A stretch of 64,000 nt of DNA from Oscillospiraceae bacterium. GTDB taxonomy: Bacteria > Bacillota > Clostridia > Oscillospirales > Ruminococcaceae. Position 1 is the first letter of the stretch; each line of letters starts with the position of its first letter. The stretch is taken from contig BQOK01000001.1 in assembly GCA_022835495.1 (NCBI GenBank), positions 1,054,001 to 1,118,000 of the forward strand, given 5' to 3'. Positions 22,406 through 31,389 of the stretch are shown here, one piece after another. Below the pieces are notes generated by a model that saw nothing but the letters and a program-made list of their open reading frames with translations, was not told where the DNA came from and made no database searches. A program made the translations under genes and the position numbers.

Positions 22406-23464
22406 ATGGAGCGGGAACAGATCCTGGTGGTAGACGACGTTGAGGTGAATCGGGCCATCCTGACCGAGATATTCTCAAAGCAGTATGAATGTATCGAGGC
22501 GGCCAACGGCCAGGCGGCCCTGGAACAGCTGGAGAAGGCGGACGACTCGCGGCTGGTGGCGATCCTGCTGGACGTGGTGATGCCGGTGATGGACGGCTTT
22601 GAATTTTTGAGGCGGCGCGCGCAGCTCGACCTTGCCGCCGATGTGCCGGTGGTGCTGATCAGCGGCGACACCTCCACCGAAAACGCCCTGAAGGCATATG
22701 GCTACGATGTGGCCGACGTGATTGGCAAGCCCTTTGACCCGCGGGTGGTGCTGCGGCGGGTGAACAACATCATTGACCTGTACCGCCATAAGTACGAGCT
22801 GGAAATGATGGTGGCCGACCAGACCCAGAAGCTGCGCCGGCAGAACGATTTGCTCCGCTCCAACAACCAGCACCTGATCGACCTGCTCAGCAACGTGGTG
22901 GAGTTCCGCGATGTGGAGAGCGGCGAGCACATCAAGCGCATGAAAGCGCTGACAACCCTGATCGCCCAGCAGGTGGCAAAGGATTTCCCCGAGTATGGCC
23001 TGAACGACGGGGAGATCGAGATTATTACCAGCGCCGCGGCGCTGCACGACATTGGCAAGATCGCCATTCCAGACAGCATCCTGCTCAAGCCCGGCCGCCC
23101 GACCGGCGAGGAATTTGAGATCATGAAGACGCATACGGTGCAGGGATGCAGGATCCTGGAATCGGCACAGATTTTTAACGATAAAAAGTATTACGATTAC
23201 AGCTACGATATTTGCCGCCATCACCACGAGCGGTGGGATGGAAGGGGCTACCCGGACGGCCTGGCGGGGGACGGGATCTCGATTGCGGCCCAGATTGTGA
23301 GCCTGGCCGATGTGTACGACGCGCTCACCAGCGTGCGCGTTTACAAGCCCGCGTATACCCCGGAAGAGGCGATGCATATGATCCAGAACGGCGAGTGCGG
23401 CAGTTTTAACCCCAAGCTGCTGGCCTGCTTTGAAAAGGTACAGAAAAGGCTGCACAGCGTGTAA
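22406..23464 (+). CDS. Response regulator with HD-GYP domain
   Basis: A 352-residue protein. The receiver domain (1-125) has acidic pocket D10/D11, phospho-acceptor D56 in LLDVVMPVMDG and a KPF lysine. A helical linker (125-165) leads to an HD-GYP domain (about 165-345) with ALHDIGKIAIPD and RHHHERWDGRGYPDGL, the metal-binding and GYP motifs being intact. The class breaks c-di-GMP to GMP or pGpG. It stands divergent to the diguanylate cyclase operon and is followed by an Hpt gene, so phosphorelay input is likely. Confidence 0.95.
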   Translation: MEREQILVVDDVEVNRAILTEIFSKQYECIEAANGQAALEQLEKADDSRLVAILLDVVMPVMDGFEFLRRRAQLDLAADVPVVLISGDTSTENALKAYGYDVADVIGKPFDPRVVLRRVNNIIDLYRHKYELEMMVADQTQKLRRQNDLLRSNNQHLIDLLSNVVEFRDVESGEHIKRMKALTTLIAQQVAKDFPEYGLNDGEIEIITSAAALHDIGKIAIPDSILLKPGRPTGEEFEIMKTHTVQGCRILESAQIFNDKKYYDYSYDICRHHHERWDGRGYPDGLAGDGISIAAQIVSLADVYDALTSVRVYKPAYTPEEAMHMIQNGECGSFNPKLLACFEKVQKRLHSV

Positions 23465-23487
23465 GCAAGCCGGAAAGGACCTGGAAA

Positions 23488-23868
23488 ATGAGCGAGAACA
23501 ATTACGAGGCGCTGCTCGGGTGCGGCTTTGACCCCAAGGAAGCCCTGGAACGCTTTATGAACAACCAAGCCCTGCTGGAAAAGTTTTTGGGCAAGTTTTT
23601 GGAGGATCCCACCTACAGCGCGCTGTGCGAGGCCATGGGGCGGAGCGACAGCACCGAGGCGTTCCGGTGTGTGCACACCATCAAGGGGGTGGCGGGCAAC
23701 CTGGCCCTGCACGGCCTGTATGATGCGGCCTGCCGGCTGACCGAAACGCTGCGCGGGGCCCAAAGCATGGAGCAGGCGAACCTGCGCGGCGCAGGCGCGG
23801 CATTCGACGCCCTGTGCAAACAGTATACGGACACCTGCGACGCGATTAAAAGCTGCATTGAACGGTAA
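23488..23868 (+). CDS. Hpt phosphotransfer protein
   Basis: A 126-residue helical protein with the Hpt signature RCVHTIKGVAGN; the phosphorylated histidine is His63. It starts 23 bases after the HD-GYP response regulator, so the two probably form one phosphorelay. No hybrid histidine kinase is in the window. It is followed by a terminator. Confidence 0.9.
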   Translation: MSENNYEALLGCGFDPKEALERFMNNQALLEKFLGKFLEDPTYSALCEAMGRSDSTEAFRCVHTIKGVAGNLALHGLYDAACRLTETLRGAQSMEQANLRGAGAAFDALCKQYTDTCDAIKSCIER

Positions 23869-23885
23869 ACCCATCTGCGCCAAAC

Positions 23886-23931
23886 AAGGCTGCCCGTGCA
23901 AAGGACACCCCTTTGCAGGGTAGCCTTTTTT
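23886..23931 (+). terminator. Terminator after Hpt gene
   Basis: AAGGCTGCCCGTGCAAAGG pairs with CCTTTGCAGGGTAGCCTT, followed by TTTTT. Confidence 0.88.
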
Positions 23932-23994
23932 GAGGGGGCGGGGCAAAAAAGAGGCCAAGCCCACATATAAATCGAAAATAGGGAGCATTCCATT

Positions 23995-24873
23995 ATGGAG
24001 CAGAATGCGCTGAAGTTCAAAATGACCCGGGCCGAGTTTGCCCGCTGGGCCCTTTTGCTGAACCTGGGGCTTGCGATCAGTGCGGCGGGCATCCACTTTT
24101 TTAAAACGCCCAACCGCTTTGCCATGGGCGGTACCAGCGGCATCTCGATTTTGCTGTCGACTTTATTCCCGCGGCTGGACGTGGGCGGCGCCATGTTTAT
24201 TGTGAACGGCGCGCTGGTGCTGCTGGGCCTTGTGTTTTTGGGGCGGCGGGCCATGGGGGTGACCATCTATTCCTCGTTTGCCATTTCGGCCTTTGTGACG
24301 GTGCTGGAAAAGCTGGCGCCCATGCAGCGCCCCTTTACCGACGACACCCTGCTGGAATTGCTGTTTGCGGTGATCCTGCCGGCGGCGGGCAGCGCCATTG
24401 TGTTCAATGTGGGCGCCTCGACCGGGGGCACCGACATTGTGGCCATGATCCTGGCGAAGTTCACCAGCCTGGAGATCGGCAAGGCGCTGCTGGCGAGCGA
24501 TTTTTTGATCGCGCTGGCCGCGGGCGGGCTGTACGGGATCAAGACCGGCCTGTACTGTGTGCTGGGGCTTTTGATGAAAGCCTTTTTGGTGGACAGCGTG
24601 ATTGAGAGCCTGAACCTGCGCAAGGTGGTGACGGTGGTGAGCGCAGACCCGGAGGCGGTGAAGCAGTTCATTCTGGAAGCGCTGAACCGCAGCGCCACGG
24701 TATACACGGCAAAGGGGGCCTATACCGGCAAGGAGGAGCAGGTGCTTACCACCGTTTTGACCCGCCGGCAGACGGTGGCCCTGCGCAACCATTTGCGCCG
24801 GGTGGACCCCAAGGCGTTTTTGACCATTGTGAATTCCAGCGAGATCGTGGGCAAGGGGTTTCGGACTTTATAA
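23995..24873 (+). CDS. YitT-family membrane protein
   Basis: A 292-residue protein. Residues 15-195 hold five or six membrane helices with PNRFAMGGTSGISILL and NVGASTGGTDIVAMIL, both typical of the YitT/DUF161 family. The C-terminal part (about 200-285) is the DUF2179 domain (VTVVSADPEAVKQFILEALN, then VLTTVLTRRQTVALRNHL). Function of the family is not established. It appears to be a single-gene unit after the Hpt terminator. Confidence 0.92.
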   Translation: MEQNALKFKMTRAEFARWALLLNLGLAISAAGIHFFKTPNRFAMGGTSGISILLSTLFPRLDVGGAMFIVNGALVLLGLVFLGRRAMGVTIYSSFAISAFVTVLEKLAPMQRPFTDDTLLELLFAVILPAAGSAIVFNVGASTGGTDIVAMILAKFTSLEIGKALLASDFLIALAAGGLYGIKTGLYCVLGLLMKAFLVDSVIESLNLRKVVTVVSADPEAVKQFILEALNRSATVYTAKGAYTGKEEQVLTTVLTRRQTVALRNHLRRVDPKAFLTIVNSSEIVGKGFRTL

Positions 24874-24999
24874 GTTTGGCGCGAAGTTTTGCCAAATTTA
24901 TTTATTTGTGGAAAACTTAATGCAAAATTCAAACTTTTAGGTTACAATTAGACCCTGTTTTTTGTTTTTTTGCACGGACAAGAGTAGGAGTGTTTAAAC

Positions 25000-27915
25000 A
25001 TGCGAGTCGGCTTGGACATTGGTTCCACCACCATTAAATGTGTGGTGCTGGACGACCGGGATCAGGTGGCGTTTGATACATACGAACGGCACGGCAGCCA
25101 CATTGTGGAAAAAGCCCGCGAGCTGCTGCGCAGGGTCGACAAGGAGCAGCTGGGCGGCAGGCCCGCGTATCTTGCCATTTCCGGTTCGGCGGGCATGGGC
25201 CTGGCCGAGAGCTGCGGGGTGCCCTTTGTGCAGGAGGTGTTCGCCACCCGCGTGGCCGCAAAGCGCCTGGCCCCGGCGGCGGACGTGGTGATTGAGCTGG
25301 GCGGCGAGGACGCCAAGATCCTGTTTTTGACCGGCGGAACCGAGGTGCGCATGAACGGCAGCTGCGCGGGCGGCACCGGCGCGTTTATTGACCAGATGGC
25401 CACCCTGCTGAAAATGACCCCCGAAGAACTGAACGCGGCGGCGGCCGGGGCGCAGAAGACCTATACCATCGCCAGCCGGTGCGGCGTGTTTGCAAAAAGC
25501 GACATCCAGCCGCTCATCAACCAGGGCGCGGCCGCGGGCGACATTGCGGCCTCGATTTACGGGGCGGTGGTGAACCAGACCATTGCGGGCCTGGCGCAGG
25601 GGCGGCCCATCGCGGGGAATATTTTGTATCTGGGCGGGCCGCTGACCTTCAACAGCGTGCTGCGCCAAAGCTTTGACAAGGCGCTGGGCGCGGAGGGGCT
25701 TTGCCCGGAGCACAGCCTGCATTTTGTGGCGCTGGGCGCTGCGTTTTACGCCGACGGCGAGTTCCGGCTTGCCGAGGTGGCGGACCGCATGGCCCATGCG
25801 GGCGCGGGCAGTTATGCCAGCCAGCCGCCCCTGTTCCGCGACCGGGCCGAATACGAGGCGTTCCACGCGCGGCATTTGAAAGCGGCGGTGCCCCGGGTGG
25901 CCTTTGGGGCCGAGTGCGGCCCGGTGCACATTGGCATCGACGCGGGCTCCACCACGGTAAAGCTGGCGGTGATCGACCAGAACGCGCACCTTTTGTTCAC
26001 GGATTACCAGCCGAACCTAGGCAACCCCCTGCCGCTGATCCGCGGGGTGCTGCTGGGGCTTTACAATGCGCACCCGGATTTGCAGGTGGCCAGCGTGACC
26101 GCCACCGGCTACGGCGAAGAGCTGGTGCGCAGCGCCTTTTGCGCCGATGGGGGCGTGGTGGAAACGGTGGCCCACTTTACCGCGGCGCGCCACTTTTTGC
26201 CGGATGTGGATTTTATCATCGACATCGGCGGGCAGGATATGAAGTGCTTCAAGATCGAGGGCGGCGCCATCAGCGACATTTTTTTGAACGAGGCGTGCTC
26301 GTCGGGCTGCGGCAGCTTTTTGCAGACCTTTGCCGAGGCGCTGGGGTACGATGTGAAGGAGTTCGCGGCGCTGGGCCTGTTTGCGGATAAGCCGGTGGAT
26401 CTGGGCAGCCGCTGCACCGTGTTCATGAATTCCAGCGTGAAGCAGGCCCAGAAGGACGGCGCGTCCATTCAGAACATTTCGGCCGGGCTCTCCATCAGCG
26501 TGGTGAAAAACGCGCTGTACAAGGTGATCCGCGCTTCCAGCCCCGAGGAACTGGGCCGCCGCATTGTGGTGCAGGGCGGCACCTTTTACAACGAGGCCGT
26601 GCTGCGCGCCTTTGAAAAAGAGATGGGCGTGGAGGTGGTGCGGCCGGACATTGCGGGCCTGATGGGCGCGTTCGGCGCCGCCCTGCACGGCATGGCCCTG
26701 GCAAAGCCGGGGCAGGTGAGCACCCTGCTGAAAAAGGAGGAGCTGCTGCGCTTTACCCAGGAAACAAAAAGCGTGCAATGCGGCGGCTGCACCAACCACT
26801 GCCAGCTCACGGTGAACGCCTTCCCGGGCGGGCGGCGGCTGATCAGCGGCAACCGGTGCGAAAAGCCGGTGACCGGCAAGGGCGGCGACGGGGGCCTGAA
26901 CCTTTACCGCTTCAAGCAGGAGCTGCTGGCAAGGTATAAGCCCGCCCCGGCAAAGCGGGGGGCCATCGGCATTCCGCTGTGCCTGAACATGTACGAGCTG
27001 CTGCCCTTCTGGCACGCCTTTTTTACGAGTTTAGGCTTTGCGGTGGTCACGAGCCCCGTTTCCACCCGGGAGCTGTATACCGCGGGGCAGGCCAGCATTC
27101 CCAGCGACACGGTGTGCTTCCCCGCGAAGCTGGCCCACGGGCACATCCGGGCGCTGGCTGAAATGGGTGTGGACGCGATTTTTTACCCCTGCATGAGCTA
27201 CAACCTGGACGAGCGGCTGGGCGACAACCATTACAACTGCCCGGTGGTGGCCTATTACCCCGAGGTGCTGGAGGTCAACTGCCCGGAGCTTGCGCGGCTG
27301 CCCTTTATCAGCGATTTTGTGGGCCTGCACCGCCCCGGCGATTTTAAAAAGAAGATGCCGGACATTTTGGCAAAATACTTCCGCGGCATTTCAAAGCAGG
27401 AGGTGGCCCGCGCGGCCGACCTTGCCTATGCCGAGTACGCGGCCCACATGCAGCGCCTGCGGGACAAGGGCGCCGAGATCATTGAAAAGGCCCGGGCGGC
27501 GGGCAAACGGATCATTGTGCTGGCGGGCCGGCCCTACCATGTGGATCCGGAGGTGAACCACGGCATCGACGCGCTGATCTGCCGCCACGGCGCCGCGGTG
27601 GTGACCGAGGACAGCGTGGCCTGGCACATGGAAAAATTTCCAACCACGGTGCTGAACCAGTGGACCTATCACTCGCGGCTGTACGCCGCGGCGAAATACT
27701 GCACCACACAGCCTGATATGGATCTGGTGCAGCTGGTGAGCTTTGGCTGCGGGGTGGACGCGATCACCACCGACGAGACCCGCGAGATCCTGCAGGCGGG
27801 GGGCAAATTGTACACGCAGCTCAAGATTGACGAGATCACCAACCTGGGCGCGGTGAACATCCGGCTTCGCAGCCTGTTTGCCGCACTGGACGAAAAACAG
27901 CGGGGGGAGGGCTGA
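25000..27915 (+). CDS. Acyl-CoA dehydratase activase (two BadF/BcrA ATPase domains, DUF2229)
   Basis: A 971-residue protein. Two ASKHA-type ATPase domains occur: VGLDIGSTTIKCVVLD at the N-terminus and VHIGIDAGSTTVKLAVID near residue 310, each followed by conserved cysteines (GSCAGGTG, EACSSGCGSF) that bind the bridging 4Fe-4S cluster in activases of 2-hydroxyacyl-CoA dehydratases. A Cys cluster (QCGGCTNHC, ~590) precedes a DUF2229 region (about 645-960). Relatives are often one ~1400-residue polypeptide that includes the part encoded here by the next gene. The substrate is unknown. The start ATG 25000 follows AGAGTAGGAG. Confidence 0.9.
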   Translation: MRVGLDIGSTTIKCVVLDDRDQVAFDTYERHGSHIVEKARELLRRVDKEQLGGRPAYLAISGSAGMGLAESCGVPFVQEVFATRVAAKRLAPAADVVIELGGEDAKILFLTGGTEVRMNGSCAGGTGAFIDQMATLLKMTPEELNAAAAGAQKTYTIASRCGVFAKSDIQPLINQGAAAGDIAASIYGAVVNQTIAGLAQGRPIAGNILYLGGPLTFNSVLRQSFDKALGAEGLCPEHSLHFVALGAAFYADGEFRLAEVADRMAHAGAGSYASQPPLFRDRAEYEAFHARHLKAAVPRVAFGAECGPVHIGIDAGSTTVKLAVIDQNAHLLFTDYQPNLGNPLPLIRGVLLGLYNAHPDLQVASVTATGYGEELVRSAFCADGGVVETVAHFTAARHFLPDVDFIIDIGGQDMKCFKIEGGAISDIFLNEACSSGCGSFLQTFAEALGYDVKEFAALGLFADKPVDLGSRCTVFMNSSVKQAQKDGASIQNISAGLSISVVKNALYKVIRASSPEELGRRIVVQGGTFYNEAVLRAFEKEMGVEVVRPDIAGLMGAFGAALHGMALAKPGQVSTLLKKEELLRFTQETKSVQCGGCTNHCQLTVNAFPGGRRLISGNRCEKPVTGKGGDGGLNLYRFKQELLARYKPAPAKRGAIGIPLCLNMYELLPFWHAFFTSLGFAVVTSPVSTRELYTAGQASIPSDTVCFPAKLAHGHIRALAEMGVDAIFYPCMSYNLDERLGDNHYNCPVVAYYPEVLEVNCPELARLPFISDFVGLHRPGDFKKKMPDILAKYFRGISKQEVARAADLAYAEYAAHMQRLRDKGAEIIEKARAAGKRIIVLAGRPYHVDPEVNHGIDALICRHGAAVVTEDSVAWHMEKFPTTVLNQWTYHSRLYAAAKYCTTQPDMDLVQLVSFGCGVDAITTDETREILQAGGKLYTQLKIDEITNLGAVNIRLRSLFAALDEKQRGEG

Positions 27916-27919
27916 AGCA

Positions 27920-29242
27920 ATGGAAGGCGGCTACGTACACTTTACCAAAGAGATGAAAAAGACCCATACCATTTTGATTCCCAACATGGCCCCGCTGCAA
28001 TTTTCGATTTTGCAGGCGGCGCTGGAACGGGAGGGCTACCATACCGAGGTTTTGGGCAACTGCGGCAGCCAGGTGGCGCAGCTTGGCCTGAAATACGTTC
28101 ACAACGACACCTGCTACCCGGCGCTACTGGTGATCGGCCAGTTTTTGGACGCGCTGAACAGCGGCAAATACGACCTGGAGCACACCGCCCTGCTGATTAC
28201 CCAGACGGGCGGCGGCTGCCGGGCCTCGAACTACATCCACCTGCTGCGCAAGGCGCTGGCCAAGGCGGGGTACGGCAGCATCCCGGTGGCCAGCCTGAAC
28301 TTTTCGGGGCTGGAAAAGGATTCCGGCTTCCAGATGAGCCTGCCCATGCTGAAAATGGCCCTGGCCGCCATTGTTTACGGGGACCTGCTCATGACCCTGC
28401 GCAACCAGACCGCCCCCTATGAACTGGAGAAGGGCGCCGCCGAGGCACTGGCCCAAAAGTGGGTGAAAACCATCCGCGGGTGGTTTTTGCAGGGCAGGGG
28501 CGGCAGCGCAAAAGAGATGAAGGCCGCCTTCCCCGGCATTGCAAAGGAGTTCGCGGCCATTCCGGTGAAGCGCACGCCCAAGGTGAAGGTGGGGGTTGTG
28601 GGCGAAATTTATGTGAAGTACTCGCCTTTGGGAAACAACGGCCTGGAAGCCTTTTTGGCCGGCGAGGGGTGCGAGGTGAACCTGCCGGGCCTGCTGGGAT
28701 TTGTGCAATATTGCGTGAGCAACATGGGCGACACCGTGCGCCTTTATGGGGGCAGCGGCGCGCTTGTGTGGGGCGCCGAGGCGCTGCTGAAGCACATGGA
28801 CGGCATTGAGCAGGCCAGCATCAGCGCGCTGCGCGCCGCGGGCTACCACGCCCCGGCCCGCTTTTTGGACCTGCGGAACATGGCGGACGGCATCATCAGC
28901 CGGGGCAACAAGATGGGCGAGGGCTGGCTGCTGACCGCCGAGATGGTGGAGCTGGTGACCAGCGGGTATGAAAACATCGTGTGCGCCCAGCCCTTCGGCT
29001 GCCTGCCCAACCACATCTGCGGCAAGGGCATGATCAGCCGGATCCGGGCGCTGTATCCGGCGGCAAACATCACCCCCATCGACTACGACCCCAGCGCAAC
29101 GCCCGTGAACCAGGAGAACCGCATCAAGCTGATGCTGAGCGTGGCGAAGGAGCGGCTGGACGAGGGGGCGCAGGCCCTGCCTGCACGGCCGCTGGACGGG
29201 CCGGTGGAGAGCGAGGGGGCCAAGGTGCCCGCCTACCTGTAA
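27920..29242 (+). CDS. 2-hydroxyacyl-CoA dehydratase-like protein (C-terminal partner of activase)
   Basis: A 440-residue protein starting at ATG 27920, four bases after the activase stop, with GGGGGGAGG as its own site. It contains HgdB-type features: KYVHNDTCYPALLVIGQF, TQTGGGCRASNYIHLLRKAL and CAQPFGCLPNHICGKGM with several conserved cysteines for an iron-sulphur cluster. In many Clostridia this segment is fused to the activase; here it is a separate gene. It probably works with the upstream protein on an unidentified acyl-CoA substrate or as an electron carrier. Confidence 0.85.
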   Translation: MEGGYVHFTKEMKKTHTILIPNMAPLQFSILQAALEREGYHTEVLGNCGSQVAQLGLKYVHNDTCYPALLVIGQFLDALNSGKYDLEHTALLITQTGGGCRASNYIHLLRKALAKAGYGSIPVASLNFSGLEKDSGFQMSLPMLKMALAAIVYGDLLMTLRNQTAPYELEKGAAEALAQKWVKTIRGWFLQGRGGSAKEMKAAFPGIAKEFAAIPVKRTPKVKVGVVGEIYVKYSPLGNNGLEAFLAGEGCEVNLPGLLGFVQYCVSNMGDTVRLYGGSGALVWGAEALLKHMDGIEQASISALRAAGYHAPARFLDLRNMADGIISRGNKMGEGWLLTAEMVELVTSGYENIVCAQPFGCLPNHICGKGMISRIRALYPAANITPIDYDPSATPVNQENRIKLMLSVAKERLDEGAQALPARPLDGPVESEGAKVPAYL

Positions 29243-29330
29243 ACGGGCGCCGGAGAGAGGAAAAAAGCAGGCGCGCGGGCGCCCGCACCGCCCGGGGCAC
29301 GGCCCGGAGCGGCAGAAAAAAGGAGGACGC

Positions 29331-30326
29331 ATGGCGCAGCTGGTAATTTTTGATATGGAGTGGAACATGGGCTACCAGCCCAAGACATTTCGCTACCAGG
29401 GGGTGGAGCAGACCCTGCGGGGCGAGGTGATCCAGATTGGTGCGGTGCGCATGGACGGCCAGCGGATTGCGGACACCTTCCGGGTGACCATGCGGCCGCG
29501 CATTTTCCCGAAATTGTACCATCACGTGGCAAAGGTGACCGGGCTGACCCAGGCAGACCTTGCCGCGGGGGTGCCGGTGAAGGAGGGCCTGGCCCGGTTC
29601 ATGGAATGGTGCGGCCCGGATGCGGCGCTGGGCGAGTGGGGCCTGGACGACGTGCCCGTTTTAAAGCAGAACCTGGTGCTGGCCGGGCTGGACGAGGCCT
29701 GGCCGGCAAGGTGGTACGACCTGCAGCGGGTGTTCACGGGGCAGCGGCCCCGGGCCGAGGGCGAGGGCATGACCCTGGAGAGCGTGGTGGAACGCCTGGG
29801 GATTGAGAAGGACGAGGCGTTCCACGACGCGCTGGCGGACGCAATTTACACCGCCAAGGTGTGCCAGTTCGTGGATATTGCCAAGGGCCTTGCCGACTAC
29901 CCCAGCGAGGAGGAACAGCTCAAAGAGCTGCTCTGCCCGCCGGACAAGGCGCGCAGCGGGTTTGCCATGTGGCCGGGCTATGTGGACGGCGAGGCCTGGC
30001 TGACCGACCCCGCCCTGCGCGGGGCTGCGTGCCCTGTGTGCGGCGAACCGCTGCAGCCGGATGGCGACGGCGTGTGGCTGCGCCGGGGCAACAACTGCCT
30101 TTACAGCCTGGGCCGGTGCCCGAAGCACGGGCCGGCCATGGTGTGGCTGCGGCGCATGCGCACCGACGGGCTGCACTACACCTTTGCCCGCGCGGTGGAG
30201 GCGGCCGACGAGACGATGCTGACCAAATGGGGAAAAGAGAAAAAATCGGCCCTGGAGCGCGCGCGCCGCAAAAAAGAGCGGGAGGCGGCCGAGGCGCTGG
30301 AGCGGGCGAAAAACGCCGGGAGATAA
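29331..30326 (+). CDS. DEDDh 3'-5' exonuclease-like protein
   Basis: A 331-residue protein. The N-terminal ~185 residues are an RNase T/DnaQ-type exonuclease with IFDMEWN (D-x-E), GEWGLDDVPVLKQNL and FHDALADAIYT carrying the HxxxxD motif. The C-terminal part has CPVCGEPLQPDGDG and a second Cys pair like a small zinc ribbon, and then a basic coiled tail (EKKSALERARRKKEREAAEA). It could be a KapD-like or RNA-processing exonuclease. The strong site AAAGGAGG precedes ATG 29331. Confidence 0.85.
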   Translation: MAQLVIFDMEWNMGYQPKTFRYQGVEQTLRGEVIQIGAVRMDGQRIADTFRVTMRPRIFPKLYHHVAKVTGLTQADLAAGVPVKEGLARFMEWCGPDAALGEWGLDDVPVLKQNLVLAGLDEAWPARWYDLQRVFTGQRPRAEGEGMTLESVVERLGIEKDEAFHDALADAIYTAKVCQFVDIAKGLADYPSEEEQLKELLCPPDKARSGFAMWPGYVDGEAWLTDPALRGAACPVCGEPLQPDGDGVWLRRGNNCLYSLGRCPKHGPAMVWLRRMRTDGLHYTFARAVEAADETMLTKWGKEKKSALERARRKKEREAAEALERAKNAGR

Positions 30327-30354
30327 CGCGCCGCACCCCATAGCTCAAACGACA

Positions 30355-30392
30355 AAGCGCCCCTGCACGGCTTGCAGGGGCGCTTCTTTTTT
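30355..30392 (+). terminator. Terminator after exonuclease gene
   Basis: AAGCGCCCCTGCA pairs with TGCAGGGGCGCTT, followed by CTTTTTTC. Confidence 0.92.
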
Positions 30393-30393
30393 C

Positions 30394-30423
30394 TTGACAG
30401 GGCGGTTTGGGGCATGCTATCGT
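30394..30423 (+). promoter_or_regulatory. Promoter of PsiE-like gene
   Basis: TTGACA (30394-30399), 18-base spacer, TATCGT (30418-30423), immediately after the terminator. Confidence 0.65.
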
Positions 30424-30452
30424 TAGAAAAACGCCAAGGGGAGGTGGGGGAC

Positions 30453-30893
30453 ATGCGGGAACACCCGGTGCGCGCGCGGCTGCGCCAGTGGATCGCAAAC
30501 GTGGCCAGCATTATTGAGATCGTGATCTCGGTGATGGTGCTGATCGCCATTGGCATTGCGGGGGTCCGCATTGCCGGCGAGGTGTTGGAGCTGGCCGGCA
30601 CGGCGGATGTGAGCGGCCGCTTTTCGGACTTTTTGAACCACGCGTTCACCCTGATCATTGGGGTGGAGTTTATTAAAATGCTGGCAAAGCACACCCCGGG
30701 CTCGGCCATTGAGGTGCTGCTGGTGGCCATTGCAAGGCAGATGGTGGTGGAGCACTCGACCCCGGTGGAAAACCTGCTGGGGATCTTGGCCATTCTGCTG
30801 CTTTTTGTGATTCGCAAATATTTGTTTGTGCCCTCGTTCGGCGAGCACCCGCCCGCCGGTGCGCAGCCGCCGGGAAAAAACGGGGAAGGGTGA
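30453..30893 (+). CDS. PsiE-like membrane protein
   Basis: A 146-residue protein; ATG 30453 follows AAGGGGAGGTGG. About four membrane segments (residues ~15-40, 60-80, 90-110, 118-135) with FLNHAFTLIIGVEFIKML and TPVENLLGILAILLLFVIRKYLF. The pattern fits the phosphate-starvation-inducible PsiE family, whose role is unknown. It has its own promoter and no obvious operon partner. Confidence 0.72.
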   Translation: MREHPVRARLRQWIANVASIIEIVISVMVLIAIGIAGVRIAGEVLELAGTADVSGRFSDFLNHAFTLIIGVEFIKMLAKHTPGSAIEVLLVAIARQMVVEHSTPVENLLGILAILLLFVIRKYLFVPSFGEHPPAGAQPPGKNGEG

Positions 30894-31389
30894 AAAGCGG
30901 CTGCCGCGCAGGAGCGGGGCATGGATGTGCAAAAAACAGCCTCCGCTTCGCTGCGGATATTTTTTATTGATTGAATAGACGAAAATCGCTTTATAACTTT
31001 CCGTAAGTGTTTTTAGGAAATGCTTGAAAACGGCTTGAATACAGGCTTTTCCACATATCTTCTTATTTCTCGTCATAACTTCTTACATCGTGGTGTTGCA
31101 AAGCTGGGCACCATTTGGGCACCAGAAACCTATGTTGGACATCGCTTAAAAATCTCTTCCTTACCATTCGATTCCCATATTTTGAAGTAACTTTTGGAAG
31201 AGCAAGCATAGGAAGAGGGTACCATCTTCCGAAAAAATTGCTCGTTGGGAATGCCCCGACCCTTTTTGTATTTTAGCAAATGGTTATCAACTATGAGGTT
31301 TACAAAATGGAGTGGAAAAACTGGGAAAATGCGGTACGATAGAAGCCAGAAGGCAACGACGCTATTTTTATATTTTGTGAGGTACGATT
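30894..31389. other. Gene-free gap, AT-rich from about 30940
   Basis: No convincing coding region. Base composition changes near 30940 from GC-rich to AT-rich, marking the left edge of a foreign island. It holds the direct repeat 31105-31124 and short stretches whose minus strand reads like decayed integrase C-terminal codons, which I cannot confirm. Confidence 0.5.
31105..31124. repeat. Left direct repeat of AT-rich island
   Basis: TGGGCACCATTTGGGCACCA. It matches 32540-32559 at 19 of 20 positions in the same orientation; itself it contains two GGGCACCA units. It may be a remnant attachment or integrase-end sequence. Confidence 0.7.
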
